Numbered from the stretch's first letter, positions 1-12,581 are shown. The stretch is DNA of 64,000 bases from Gracilaria domingensis (GCA_022539475.1 VCMS01000009.1:436137-500136); one strand, 5' to 3'. Made by a program: numbers and translations. Notes: generated by a model not told the origin, from the letters alone.

Positions 1-2460
1 TTCCGCGCTGCAGTTATCGAGCCGGCTCAGTCACCTTGGGCATCGCTGATGGTGCTCGCGCCCAAAGCTGATGGGTCTTGGTGATTTTGCATAGATTACC
101 GCAAGCTAAACGCGGTTACGGTCAAGGATGTGTATCCTATCCCACGAATGGTTGAATGCATCGATCCATTGGGCGACGCGAAAGCTTTTGCAACCCTAGA
201 CGCAAATTGGGGTTATGGTCAAGTTCCCGTGAGGGCTGAAGATCGTGACAAGACAGCCTTCGTTTGTCATGAAGGATCATACCGATTCAATCGGATGCCC
301 TTTCGGTTAATGAACGCGCCAGCCAAATTTCAAGGTGCTGTGGACATTTTGCTTGCCCGCTTCAAGTGGAAGACTTGCCTGGCTTACCTGGACGACATCA
401 TTGTCTACTCCGCTAACCTGGACGAGCACTTGACCCACGTACGGATGTGATGCGAATCCTACGCGATGCAGGCATTACACTCAAGCTAAAGAAGTGCGAG
501 TTCTTCACCGAGACCGTCAGGTATCTCGGCCACGTTATCCGTCCTTGAGGCTGTCGATAGATGAAGTCCGTGTGAAATCCCTCAAAGACGCTAAGCATCT
601 GCGGACGCAGACTGAACTCCGAACTTTTCTCGGCTTGTGTTATGTTTACCGCCGCTTCATACCGAACTTTGCGGACATTGCGGCCACGTTGAATGAGCTC
701 CTCCGCAACGGACAGCCAGTCAACCTGAAAGAATTCGACGACCGCGAAGCTGCGGCTTTCTCGTTGCTCGTGGACGTGGTGACATCGCCACCTGTTTTAT
801 CCCTACCTAGGGCTGGTTTGCCGTATGCAATATATACGGATGCGAGCGACTACCAAGTTGGCTGTGCCCTATTCCGGACCACCAAGGATAACGAGCGATT
901 GCCAATTGGGTATTGGTCAAGAAGCCTCAACGTTCACGAGAGGAATTACTCGGTATCCGAGAAGGAGTGATTGGCAGTTGTCTGGGCATTACAGACGCTG
1001 CGGCCCTATCTTATGGGAACTCGCTTCATTGTTCATACCGATCATTTGGCCTTACGCTGACTACTCTCTATAGCAGAGCCATCTGGTCGCTTGATGCGGT
1101 GGAGACTTCGCTTGTCGGAATTCGACTTTGAAATCCGCTACAAGAAAGAACCTCTGAACACTCAGGCTGATGCACTGTCCGGCTTCGAAACAGCGGCCGA
1201 ATCTGCGCCAGTCGATGACCTGGAAATACCGTGCTTCCTCGCGGAAGACGGCTCGAGCGATGCCGATGAAGATTCGGAAGGATGGGACATCTACGATGCT
1301 GTCTTAGCAGTGTCAGACACGCGCCCAGAATCGGGTTCTTTCGTACCGATCAAGCCGGAAGAACTCATCCGGGAGCAGCATACGGACCGTTTTTGTACGG
1401 AGATTCGTAGCCGTCTGAATGGCGGAGCACGACTGCCCTTCGTCGAGAACGACCAAAGATTTCTCATCCGAACTGTCGGACACAGGCCACAGACTGTGGT
1501 TCCGCACTCACTTCAGTCACGGGTACTGCACCTGTTCCACTATGCAAGGCTCTCAGCCCACCCTGGTGGCAGGAAGTTGTACTACACCTTGGGAAAGGAC
1601 TTCTATTGGCCAGCGATGGCTTTCGATGCGTATGCCACTGTTCTTGGATGTTTTGATTGCGCCAAGAACCGCGTCAAACTGCGGAAGTATTCCAAGAAAT
1701 TGGTACTCTTCCCTGCTGGGGCTCCACTGGAGTTCGTGGCTATTGACTTGCTCGGTGAGTTTATTCGCACCCGTCAGAGAAACCGGTTTCTACTGGTGAT
1801 CACTGACCGCTTTTCTAAGCTGGTACGGACTGTGCCTTTGAAGAAGATTACCGCCAGTGCGTTCGCCAAAGCTTTCGTTACACACTGGGTTTTTGTCTAT
1901 AGACCGCCGATTGATTTGTCATCGGATAATGGACCGCAGTTTGCGGCTAAGTTCTTTCAAGAAGTCTGCCGCATCTTTCGGATCCAAAACTGGTTCACAA
2001 CAACATATTATCCCCACGTATGCCTACAATACGCAGGTCCATCGTACTACTCAGATCTCGCCGTTCGAGCTTGTGCTATCAGGCGTTTCACCGTCGGTGG
2101 TCATCGAGCCACAGCCAGTACTGGAAAGATTCCCCTCGCCCCGCCTCCATAGGGACGCGTGGAAGGGATGGCTCACGAAGATTATTACTACGGTTAGGCA
2201 GAATATCGCTAAGGCACAAGCCGCCTACAAGCGGAATTTTGACGTCAGAGTGCGCAAACATGCCCCTCAGATCAGAAAAGGTAGCTATGCCTTTATACGC
2301 AAGTAATACTACAATCCCGAGAAGGAGAAGCGCCACAAGCTTTCTCCTATCGCGGATGGTCCCTACCGGGTCATTTCAGTTACCGACACTACGGTTGTCC
2401 TTGACATCAAGGGAGAGCACGAGCGTTTTTCACGGGATCGCGTAACGCCTGCACCAACGC
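1..2460 (+). pseudogene. Ty3/gypsy (chromovirus) pol, degenerate: RT, RNase H, integrase
   Basis: The window opens inside a reverse transcriptase: IDYRKLN, the first catalytic Asp in ATLDANWGYGQ, and the YLDD box near 385. The RNase H begins at about 820 (YTDASDYQVGCALF) and runs to about 1180. The integrase follows, with a zinc-binding HHCC region (CFDCAK near 1650) and core aspartates in FVAIDLLG and SSDNGPQF. The region that should hold the catalytic Glu is lost in a frame break near 2010. A GPY/F module (DGPYRVISV) lies near 2360. The frame is broken by an in-frame TGA near 82, frameshifts near 450, 970 and 2010, and a stop near 2307, so the element cannot encode a working polyprotein. 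Family assignment is firm. Gag and the 5' LTR lie outside the window. Confidence 0.9.
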
Positions 2461-3579
2461 CTGCTTCTCAGGAAACGAAACCGGAAACGCCGGACACCGC
2501 TACGCCTACTGCGGAACCAGCCGCCGAAGCGGGGGCGCGCACTTCGTTGTCCGTATTGCCGCATCCCAACCGCCGACTTGCTGATTTGTCGGACGAGCCG
2601 GAATCTCACCAGTCAGTCTCTGCTGCCGCTCACGTACGCACGCGGATACTGGCCCCTTCGGGATACATACCACCGCCCTCGACGCTCCAACTGAGGAGGG
2701 GGAGGAGGAGGCAAATCGCTGGCTGTCTTTGTCGCCGTCATCGAAGTAATCGCCGTTGCAGGCCTCAATGTAGCACGCAAGTCGTGGTGAACGCGCAAGG
2801 ACGCGCAACGCACAGCCGGACAGTCGGAAAGACGCGAACAACGCGCAGCTATCCCGGAAGCCTGAGGAGGAAGGCACCACTTCGGTAGAGCACAAAGCCG
2901 GACACCCGGAAGAGTACCAGAGTGTAGCTGCTGCAGAAGTCGCCGCTTTGCCCGCGGATGGTGCTGTACTGCCGTCATAGACGGAAGGACAGAAGCCTGC
3001 CCCAGGTGTGCAGCGTGAGACCGGCACGCCGGAAAAGAAAGTCGCAAACACAGCAATAGCCGCGTCGAATGCGGAGAATACACGCGTGCCGCAGTCGGAG
3101 CCTGACAGCGGTAGCGCACTTGTGCTGAAGAAAGCCGGAAGTCCGGAAGAGGAGTTAGTCGAAAGAGACCGTGCTTTTACGGCAGACCCGACTTCGGGAG
3201 ATCTCAGTGAAGCATCGAGTGATGAAGTGGTTTAAAACACGGAGGAGATCGCCAATATGGCGAGCCGATACGCCACAGTAAGTGGGAAGCAGGACAACGC
3301 TGCACACGCGCGCACATCGCGCCAAGTGTCTGGCTCCGCCTACGATCCGCCTCCAGTGAAGGACAACAGCACACGAGCCGGGCACGTGCCTGCTGTAAGG
3401 CTTGCGGCCGCCGAAAACGGAAATTCCGAATTCGAATCGGCAGCGCACTGCCGTGCAACGGCGCAGGCCCCATCACCAGCAGGGAGTGGCGAAACGCCGC
3501 CACGACGCGCACAACAGCACCACTCGCTGGCGCACCGCAAAGCAGACCGTTCCCCCTCACGACGAAAGATCTCGCCGGA
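2461..3579 (+). other. Chromovirus spacer between GPY/F module and chromodomain
   Basis: This compositionally biased stretch (Glu, Pro, Thr, Ala and Gly-rich in translation, with repeated Pro-Glu and Ser-Pro-Glu-like tracts) links the integrase C terminus to the chromodomain. Stops occur in all frames. I recognise no domain. It is interrupted at its 3' side by a MITE. Confidence 0.5.
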
Positions 3580-3972
3580 CCCTATAAGAACGTTTTGCGG
3601 TTTGTAGAGCACGCGCAGATATTAATTGGACGTTTTTTCAAAAATTGGAGAGCGCTTGGTAGGGAAATGGGTTAATAAAATCGTTCCATACGGCCCCATC
3701 TAGGGTGTCAAAAGGGAAGGCGATAAGAATATGGAAGGAGTGTCGAAAGATAATGCTGGTGGTACATGACACTCACAATAGCATAACGTGCAACGAGAAC
3801 AACCATAATGCACCCTCCAATGACACTCACAAAATTGAAAAAATTGAGAATTTAATATGCACAGTGTCAAAAAGGAGGTCGCGCGGAAAGCTGAGCCAGT
3901 GTAATGTGAGGGTCCGGCACATCCAAATTCCTTCATGCTACGTTCACAAAATTGAAAATTTTTCTTATAGGG
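3580..3972. mobile_element. MITE, family 2 (393 bp), TSD GGA
   Basis: The element has terminal inverted repeats CCCTATAAGAA and TTCTTATAGGG and a perfect 3-bp target duplication GGA (3577-3579 and 3973-3975). It has no coding capacity. A second copy of the same length lies at 40402-40795. The termini resemble those of the 418-bp family 1 MITEs, so both were probably mobilised by one kind of transposase. It sits inside the chromovirus spacer and is therefore younger than that retroelement. Confidence 0.93.
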
Positions 3973-4198
3973 GGAACGCCGGAAGCTCGCTATTCGAGAA
4001 GACCAAAGCAAGGTCACAGCCAGACAACTCGGGAAGGAAAGCCAGAAACCTGGAAGCCTGAATGTCAGGAACACGCAATCGTCACCAGAACCCCCTGGCG
4101 TACAGAACGCACTGCCGTCAGGACGGAAGCCGTTCGGCAGCAACGCCCACGACGGGAAAGCAATTAACGACACCTCAGAAGAGGGCACAATAACCGAA

Positions 4199-4429
4199 CC
4201 GCACACTGAGCGGCGTGTCCTCGACAGGGAGTACGTTATGGACCGTCTGATTAGTCACGGCTACCCCTCTGATGGAGAGCTATTGTATCGAGTCCGTTGG
4301 TACGGCTGTACTTCTTCGAAGGACACACATGAGCCTATCGAGCACTTGCCTCGCTCTAAGGTTCTACAGTACCACTGTCGCACACGGACACCGATACCGG
4401 CTACGCTCGACAAAGCCCAAGTGGGTTGA
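4199..4429 (+). pseudogene. Chromodomain of the chromovirus integrase
   Basis: The reading frame REYVMDRLISHG..GELLYRVRWYGC..SKDTHEPIEHLP has the order of a chromodomain: a conserved hydrophobic start, YxVRWxG, and the W/HEP..LP motif. In chromoviruses this module follows the integrase and biases insertion toward marked chromatin. It is cut off from the integrase by the spacer, the MITE and several stops. Tryptophan is replaced by His in the usual TWEP motif, which suggests decay. Confidence 0.8.
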
Positions 4430-4946
4430 CCACCCACAACTTGTGAGTTATGCCGTCTCAGACGGAATATGCAGCTTCACGCGGATGAAATTGCATCACG
4501 CAAAACGTGCCACTTTACGCGGATGCAACGATGTTGATACTAACAAGCCGCCCTAGGCGGACGCTACTGAAAAGCAGCAACATGCCGCTCTATGCGGACA
4601 GTCTCTGTCTGAACAGACAAGCCGCGAAACGCGGAAGCCACTTGCAGTGGAGAAGAAGATGAAGAAGAAAGAAGCCTAAGAAGAAGGAGAAGAAGCCAGG
4701 ACACTGGAAGGAAGACTAAGAAGTTTTATCGCTACAGCCGCTTCTGCGGAAAGTTACCCCTCTCTTGTGGGCCATTCGTAACAGCCTCGAACGAGGTATT
4801 GCCCACTGAGAAGGGGAAGAACAAGGAGAAAAGTTTGAGCCAAGCCAGAAAGGCTGGAGAAGTTTACCTCCAACTATTGAGTCGCCTCTCATCATTGGGG
4901 TCTATTACGGACTACTGTAGCCCGTCAGGAATCGCGAGCCGGGAAA
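4430..4946 (+). other. Chromovirus 3' non-coding tail, purine-rich
   Basis: No gene is visible. The segment shows repeated GCGGA-type short motifs (around 4490-4640) and a long purine-rich run (about 4650-4710, AAGAAGAAAG-type), as expected near the polypurine region of a retroelement. No LTR boundary could be placed here. Confidence 0.4.
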
Positions 4947-6683
4947 TTACGCGCCGGACGGCCCAGAACCTGGGGTGCCCGCACTACCGGGAGCCCCGCA
5001 GAAGTGCTGTGCCGCTATCGCTTGCAATTCCGACTCGTCGCTCACCGTATCGAGAACAGCCACCCCCACGCCTCGAAGAAAGTCGCGAATGACCGCCGCT
5101 CGCGGTGTGGGCGTAGTATTGCCCCTCCAGGCGGACGTTTCGACCTGAGCCGAGGGAGCAGTGGAAACAGGAGCCGCTGTTGCCGGCGGTTCGACAACAA
5201 CTACCTCGTCGTCGTCTCCCATCGATTCGGGCTCTGGTTCGTTCTCCACGCCCTCTGGGCTTCCCTCATTCATGGGGCTACCTCCCTCGGCAGGGTCATC
5301 ACCGTCGGCGTCGACGTATACAAACCCACGCCGGTGCCCTTCCGGGATATGAAGCTCCTCTCGGCGGCGACAAGCCGCCTCAGCGGGACCAATTATCTCC
5401 CAAATCCATGGGTCGAAGTATACGAAGTCGCGGGCATTGACGTTCCGCCCCGGAGAACGGTCCGACTGCCGACGAATCCCGTCGGAAACCTGACTGGCAG
5501 GCACCTCATTCCCGTCAATCTGGTCAATGACGTCCACCAACGCGGTGGCTTCGCGCGCATTGCGGAGCGAGCCGAGCAATTCGGAGAGATCCAGCGCTCG
5601 GATCGCTTGCCAGATGAGCTCCGGGATGAACCAAACCCCGTACGAATCATATGCCCCGATGAGGAGGAAAGCCGCAACGCGGACGCTCCATTCTGTTGCA
5701 GAGATGCTCCACAGGCCGCGAGGCGGATCTTTCATGAAATAAGAGCTTATGTAAATTAGGCAGGGCCGTAGCTCTACGTGACACCCTCGTGGGACTTCGA
5801 CCGCAGACCCGAATGACGGCAGCGGCAGGTATCGCCCAGTATGGGAGTGACGCCCGATGCGCTCAACCTCCGTGCACTGGTATGGCACCAGTACCCCGAA
5901 GCGGGAACGCCATTTCCTCTCGAATCGGAGGCCTTCATGAAATTGAGATCGTGCAGGACGGGGAAGAAACCGGAACTCGGCACGAAAATTGGGCCCCGCC
6001 CACAGGATCAACTCCTGCTGCGCCTGAACGGTGTCCGAATATCGGTCAATTTCGTCCAACCCGTTGGCTAGATGGTCGCCGTAGCCGACGTCGCCGAAAG
6101 TTCGGTAACGTGCCACGTGATACTGGTACTGTGCCGGCACGGGATGCTCATTCGGAGCTCGGAAGTGTCGCGCGTACCCAATGCGGGCTATCTAATTGCG
6201 AGCAAATTGTCTCGTCTCGTTTCGACCTACAAACAGGCAACTCGGTGTGACCGCAACGCGGGCGATCCAGTCCCATGAACGGGTAACGTCAGCAGGAAGC
6301 CCACCAGGGAGTTGGCCGTCGACAGCGTACGAGTCGACCAGCTCGGTATTCCGAACGGCCTCGGCGTCAAGCCAGGGAGCCTGGGCGAAAAGGACACTGT
6401 GCCGGTGCGGATCCCGGATGCGTAACGCGCCTGCGGTAATCCATCCACCCAGCGTAACTGGCATCTCGGCGTTGAACCAGTCCCATACGGGCGCGGGACC
6501 AGCTTGAGCTGGAGCGTGATCTTGCCCGGAGGAACCCTGTTGGGAGTAATCCGCCGACTGCGGAAGAGGTACAGACCGTAACGGCGGGTTGGAAAGTTGC
6601 ATGCGTGCCGTCGAAGACGGAGGGGCGTTCGGTGTATGAGATATCGGAGGAGGGCTCGAAATGGCGAGGTTCGCTATTGACAC
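4947..6683 (-). pseudogene. Antisense ORF downstream of the chromovirus pol
   Basis: A long minus-strand reading frame of about 578 codons lies between the pol gene and a possible LTR, interrupted only by one in-frame TAG at 6190-6192. The N-terminal part is Pro/Ser/Gln-rich. The middle is a globular, Trp- and Arg-rich region (VWDWFNAEMPVTLGGW; FDPWIWEIIG). The C-terminal third is acidic and Glu/Pro-rich with Thr/Pro repeats. I do not recognise the fold. Its position and orientation resemble the extra antisense ORFs known in some plant gypsy elements such as Grande and RIRE2. Alternatively it could be the gag of a second element inserted in the opposite direction. Confidence 0.55.
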
Positions 6684-6902
6684 CGGAGGTGTTGGTGGTT
6701 CCGAACACTTCTCGGCACACCCGTCTTGGGAGACTTCCTTCTATACCTCCATCACGAGGCGCATCGAGCCGACGGAGTCGGTGTCTCAGCCTGAGAAGGG
6801 GGAGATGTAGAGCAAAATGCCCTACAGAGGGATGCACCGGGCTGTTTTTCATAGTCTGTTGATTCGTTACCGGCTTCGACACCTCATGTTATGAGAGGCT
6901 AC

Positions 6903-7681
6903 TGTAGTAGTGGCCCTACCTTGGGGTATGCCTGGGAAGGGTAGCGTTTCTGCACACGTTTGCTGAGGTGGCCCGATGCCGGGTGCGCCGTAGCAAGCCT
7001 GCCACGGTTTCACACGTGTAGGGTGTTGGCCGGCAGCGCCGGATAGTTAGGTACTTCTTAATTGATATTTTCAAGTGCCGAATATAGGTGGCGGCACTTG
7101 GCGCCACTGTACGGGAAGTAAACCTCAAGGAGGCTTCTGGCTCTGACTTTCTTGCCGCTTGTGAACGGTCTTCGTCCCTAATCGGGCAATCCGCCGCAAT
7201 TCCGGGCTAGTCATCCGACTTCTACCACTGAGAAGTTCTAGACTGTCGTTACGCCATCTTTTGTGTTGTTTTATTGTTATTATTTCCGTCATACGGCTCC
7301 TATCGCTCTGCCCTGTTATACAGGTTTGACCCACATTGTCTGGGAATGCTTCTCGATCTCGCGAGTGAGTGCAACGCTGCGCGGCTCGTTGGTTGCCCGT
7401 TTTGCCAACACCGTTGGTTTGAATATCTCCACTTGCTGTGGCTCGCAGGAACTACCCGCATTCTACGCCGATTCTACCCACCCCAACCTCCGGCTGCACG
7501 CCCAGGACGGGGCTGCCCGGATTTACACCCGGTCTATGTCAGCCCTACCAGAGGGTTCTACCACCGACCCTACCTCTATAAAGATCGGGGCTCGAACACC
7601 CTGTAGGTGCGCTTTCCGCGACGCGGCTCTTGTTTTCCCACTCGTGGGATTGCACCACAGGAGCATCTTAAAACCTCGTAA
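6903..7681. repeat. Possible LTR of the gypsy element (boundary uncertain)
   Basis: The segment begins with TGTAGTAGTGG, has no long ORF, and contains a good TATA box (TATAAAG at 7577-7583), as LTRs do. The second LTR is outside the window or lost, so neither end can be verified. The right edge may continue beyond the MITE inserted at 7682. Confidence 0.35.
7577..7583 (+). promoter_or_regulatory. TATA box inside the possible LTR
   Basis: CTATAAAGAT occurs about 30 bp upstream of a possible transcription start in non-coding, LTR-like DNA. It is supported only by the motif. Confidence 0.3.
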
Positions 7682-8098
7682 CCCTACAAGAAATTTTTTC
7701 ATTTTTGTGATTGCAAATGGAGTGCATCTTTCGAGGTGCTTAGCCTCCAAATGCAGTGCGCCTGTACGCCATCCGCGTTCCAATGTGACCACTCTTGGCA
7801 GGGCATTTAATTTTTTAATAGTTTATTTCATTGTTGTGAGTGCGCGTGGAGTGCAAACTGAAATCGTGGGAGGCGAAGTGCGGACAATGTGGGCGCAGAT
7901 GGAGTGCAACATGTATCGCGTGCACTCCAAGTGCGCTGCATGTGCTTCGCGGGGGTCCTCCAATGTGACACTGCGAAATTAGGCTGCAATCGCACATTGA
8001 TCGCACTCAATGCGCCATCCGTTTGGCATCCATGTATCATCCATTGGTGGCATCCAACCTCAAATTGCGCTCCCCTTTTCCAAAAATTTCTCATAGGG
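7682..8098 (+). mobile_element. MITE, family 1 (417 bp), TSD TAA
   Basis: The ends are CCCTACAAGAAATTTTT and AAATTTCTCATAGGG, with a perfect 3-bp target duplication TAA (7679-7681 and 8099-8101). Inside, the octamer GGAGTGCA or its complement occurs at least four times, like the subterminal repeats that bind CACTA transposases. No coding capacity. Other full copies lie at 13056-13473, 14123-14539, and two nested inside 40010-41245. Confidence 0.93.
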
Positions 8099-8101
8099 TA
8101 A

Positions 8102-9068
8102 AGAGCGAACTCGGAGAAAAGGAGAGGTTTTTCATTGCACAGCGCTTCCACCGACGTTTAAGCGCCACGACTCAGCCCCACCGCCTTCTTCCGCTGTTTC
8201 GCAGCAGATGGAGATCCCCAGCCTTCCCGCGCTTCTCGTTCGCCGCCCCCGCCTGTGAAAGGCTATGTGTGTCCTCTGCATCCGCTGCCAATACTGCTGC
8301 TGTCCACTCTCGCCGAGGCCTTGCAATCCATGACCTTTGCTTTTAGCACCTTCTTCACGTTCGCCGCGCCACTGGCGCTCGCCCTAGCGCTCCCGGTCGG
8401 CCTCAGTGTCTCAGCGAGGCCGTGTTTTGCGCCATCAGCGATCACCGTGGCGACCGCCCCTTGAACGACGACATCTGTACATTGTGCGCCACAAGCGGCT
8501 TCAAGTCCACCGAATCCTTGCGCACGTCGCCGCTCTTGCCCTCGATAGCCAGTTCCATGCCCTTCTGGCGGCTGCCGTCGTGCCGCTCGCCTTTCTCCCT
8601 CTCGTGCACAGCCAGTTGCGGAGCCACGCTGCCCCACGTCTGCTTCTCAAAGTCCGCCATTAGCTCAGCAAAGTCCGACGTGTCCGGCAGGCATATTTGC
8701 TTGTTTTCAGCAGCTCCTCCTCGTCCCCTGCGCGCTGCTGCTTCAGCTCCTCACCGCCCCCTGCCACCGTTTCCCCAATTTCCAGTGACTCGCGCCACTC
8801 GTCAATGCGCAACGCACGGCGGCGCACGCCCTCTCATCCAGCGCAGCCGCGTTTGCTGCGTTGCCGCCGGTATGAGTCGCAATCAGCGCAATCGTATTCA
8901 CCAGACGCCTCTGTGTTGTGACAGACGTAGCTGCCCGCGCATACATGACTAGACGGTTAGCATTATCATGAAGTGAAGCCCAGATATCAGCTTGACAGGC
9001 TTGCTGAGTGGAGAGAACCAGTGGGCAACGCCTCTTTTGTACGAAATCGGCGCTACATTCGTGATTCA
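8102..9068. other. No recognisable gene
   Basis: Only short overlapping ORFs are seen, on both strands and with biased composition (Arg/Ala/Ser-rich). The minus strand gives a few moderately plausible fragments (for example 8442-8660 and 8743-9069) but no domain, and they lie in different frames. It is probably repeat-derived or decayed. Confidence 0.4.
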
Positions 9069-9131
9069 TTCAACAAGCTTCACTTTCTGAATTTTCAATG
9101 GAACAGATAGAAGGCAGACAGGCCGCAACCT

Positions 9132-11584
9132 CTAAGCTAAAAGGCGGCGCATAACCCCGGCTTCGGGAAGGGGAGCACCGCTTTCTTCCCCGTTTTCTAT
9201 GTTGCAGAACGCCAACTCGATAGTCACTTCCGTAAAGGCCGCCTCATCGTTCACCTCCTCATTCGTCGTGTCGATGTTGGGGTCCATATCAAAGTATGAA
9301 CCGAAACCATCGGTTTCAATGACAATTGTTGAAGGCTGTGGTGGTTGTGTTTGGATTGCGGGGCCTTCAGGACCGTCCAGGGCAGGGGTTTCAACGGCAA
9401 CAGTGGCAGTCACTCTTGAAGCAGTTCTACTGCTTCGTCGGCTCTGGGAGGACAATGCGCGGTTAAACGCGCAGAAAATCATTTTTTCTACTTTGACGGG
9501 GTGACGCCTGTTCTGTGAGGGTTTTCTTATCCTGCCCTGGAGACCAAAACTCCTTTCCAAATTAGAAGATGGAGGACTCACCAACAAAATGCGGAGAGCA
9601 AAGTCTCGTAGCCACACATTTCTCGTAAACTGCATCTAATAAAGAACAGGAATGTTCTTGAACGCCATTAATGCTTCTCTTTCGGCCGGATTATCCGCTT
9701 GAGCCCTTCATGATAGTATCGTGTAACTGAACTCTTCGAACAAACGGTGCACAGCACCATCAATACCTCCGGAGCTCGGGAGTTTTTGCGTGGGAGGGAA
9801 TACATCGGATGTTACATACGCTCTCATATGCCTCAAGACATGCATGTTGTACTCTGTGGCTTCCTCGTTTAAGCTTCGAATGTCTAAGCAATATACGACA
9901 AAGTGGATAGAGGTCAGTAAGGGTATTTTTCTTGACTCGTTCTTCATGCGATCGCGAAAACATGTGACAACCTACTCTCGTCGCTCTGAGGTAAAAAAAA
10001 GAGTTAGGGGAGCGCTAGGAGTTCTCGCTCGAGCTGCTTGGTGGCTGGGTAGACTTCTGAGATAACAGAACTGTCATCATCAAAAATACGAAGGTATTGG
10101 CGCATGAGACGAAAGATAGAGTAAATGTCCAAACACTTGTCAAACACAGAGTTGTCACGAATAGTTGCTTCAAAATAGTCTCTTCGTTGAGCGTTTCTGT
10201 TGCTTTATAAGTTCTTACGGAAGTCAGGGCAGTCCACCAATTTGTGATAAACAGGCTTACCCCTGATGAAAGAATGCAACATTCCCTCCGAACTTGCGAA
10301 ACGCGTAGCCGCCATCTTCATTGGCAAAACTGCCGTTCTAATCAGAACCACTCTGCCATAGGAATCTACTTCCCGGTCACTTCCCACGTATCCTGCATTG
10401 CGTAGATTGATATTGTATTGATCCATAAGCTGCTTAAAACGAAAATAGAATTTCGAGTGTTTTCGGAGGTCATTGACTACACCTGATACTGTAGAAAGAA
10501 TATCACTTACCCACTGCAGCTCGCCTACGTCCTGCATAAGTAAGTTCGCGACATGTGTCTGGTCTTGACCGGAAAGAACGTGGCTGTGTTTCCGTACAAT
10601 TTTCTCTTTCGCCTTGACACAGGATGTGATATTGTCGCTAACCACCCCACTGATTCGCACGATGTCCCCAAAGTCGCGAAAACCCGTTTCTACACTATCG
10701 GCGTAAAGTGCAGAGTCGCAGCTGCTGGAGCGTGTGTAGACGGATCTCAAGAAGTAAGTGACTCTCGAGCGATTTACGCCTGTAATTGTAAGCAGCACGT
10801 TAACGATATTTTCGGAGTTTGCGTCGGTCCACCCGTCAAATATAAGCGTTCCATATGTTCGTCTTAGAGCAGAAGAGATCGCTGACTTAACCATGTTAAA
10901 ATTCCTTTGATAATATCCTTCGATATTCTTCGTTTCCATTCTAGCGATTGTAGGAACATGACGCTCAAAGCGTGGGTCCAAAAGTTTGACGATTTGAAAC
11001 AATTCGTTTTCTCCCTCCCTTCTACTGAGTACGTTAAACGGTAGCATGTAATTAACAACAAACTGCGTTAGTAAATCATGCAGCCGCGACACTTTCCTAG
11101 CGAATTCTTTGTAGGCATTCTCTACTTTCGGCACAGCTTCATTGCTCTGATCTCTACTGGTGCCAGACGTAAATGGTCTGGAAGTCTGGTTAGGGCAAAT
11201 CTCAAGGCGTTCCTTCACCGGTGTTACCGGAACGCCGTAGCACTCCGATTCTGAACCAAGCTTTCGATACGCGCGCTGCAGTGCGGGCGACTTGAGTAGT
11301 CTAGATAGTGTCTCGGCGGAGATAAAGTCACATTGTAGAAGATGTCGTCCCAATTGGGTGGCGTTCTGCGTCTCAGCCTTAGTGTGCCACACGCAGCCAT
11401 TGCAGGTGGCGTAAAAGTTTTCAGCTATAGCTGTCGGATCAGTGTCTTGCTGGAGTGAGAAACATTCTGTGGGCCACCAACTTCGTTTGCGCCCTACTTT
11501 TCGCAAGGTCGAAGACTGCGATTGATGATTAACTGAAAGGTTTTGAGTTGACATTTGAAATCGATTAGACGCAGGACCAGACAC
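9132..11584 (-). pseudogene. hAT-family transposase, degenerate
   Basis: The 459-codon N-terminal part (11584-10205) has a BED-like zinc finger (CNGCVWH...GRHLLQC, roughly residues 60-90). A DUF659-like RNase H portion follows (TLIFDGWTDANSENIV, then GVVSDNITSC) with the start of the insertion domain. After frame breaks, the 9947-9708 stretch carries more of the core (FVVYCLDIRSLNEEATEYN). The 9635-9132 stretch carries the C-terminal dimerisation region (LLVSPPSSNLERSFG). The central catalytic Glu region is fragmented. hAT transposases cut and paste with 8-bp target duplications. I could not find the terminal repeats by eye. Confidence 0.85.
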
Positions 11585-12577
11585 CTGTGGCGGGAAAAAA
11601 GTGGAACAAATCTCTGGTTTGCGAGCTTGCTGTGGAAGTCAAGGTGAAGCTTTGCAGTTTGTGTGAGCGACCAGTGTGAGAGCTGGTTGAGCGCGCTGAA
11701 CCATATAGAACCTTACTGAGAAGCTTGCAAATGGCTGCGGGTGGCGCGGCATCGAGGCAGTCCGACGCTTTTCAGAAGAGGAAGACTACGATAAAGGAGC
11801 AGAAAGTGCGCCAGTGCTGCTTACCGGTCATGGGCGAGAGTCGCTGGAGTGGCAGGAGAGCAAAGGCGCGCAAATTGTTTCGTATAAACTTTGTTGGAGC
11901 TGCTTTTTTCCTTACTGTTTTCTTGCGTTTATGGGGCGCGTATGAAGGGAGCGCAAACGTTCTCACGCCGCTGGTCCTTGTAGGACTGGAAGTCCATTCT
12001 TGGATGTTTGATTGCACTACGTGGCTGTTCTACATTGTTTCCTTGTAAGAATCTCCTGCTGGTCTTCAGTATGCAATGCATACCTCGAAAATGACGTCAA
12101 CCTGCTTCACACGTTGAATACTATTCCTCGTGTCGCAACCGCCGTCACGTATGGAACGGACGACGGTAACGCGCAATAAATTTTCTCCACGGCCAATAAG
12201 TTTATTGAAGTTGTGTTTCGCTGCTACACATGTACCATCATTGGCTACTCCTCGGTAACGTCATCCAAGGCTACCTCCTGTACGTAGGCAGCGTACTATA
12301 CTACATATCCCTTCGCTCAATGTTTACCGTCTTAAATATTTTGAACCGATGACGTCGGAGCAACAGTTATAGTCCGTTCAGCCTTGCATCCAAACGTTTA
12401 CGGCCCCCTTGCTAGCGTGCGACACGCGTTCTGGGTCCCAAGATATTTTCCTGAGCTTTAAATGTTCTGGTGTATATGTCAACCCCGTAGGTAACATCAT
12501 CGAGATCAACTAGCTTTGCTCGGTGCAAAACAACAGCTTTGAGCGAAAGACTTTTCAGGAATGGCGTCCGCAGGTCT
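11585..12577. other. Intergenic, nothing recognised
   Basis: This stretch separates the hAT remnant from the truncated methyltransferase copy. A 107-codon plus-strand ORF at 11725-12048 has a possible membrane segment (FVGAAFFLTVFLRLWGAY) but no recognisable family and is probably fortuitous. No repeat structure was identified. Confidence 0.35.
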
Positions 12578-12581
12578 GTCA

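Noticed and set aside
7580-7605. tRNA-like T-arm (GGCTCGAACACC)
   Set aside because: No acceptor, D- or anticodon stem pairs around it.
11725-12048. 107-codon ORF with a possible membrane segment
   Set aside because: No family, no conserved context; not distinguishable from chance.
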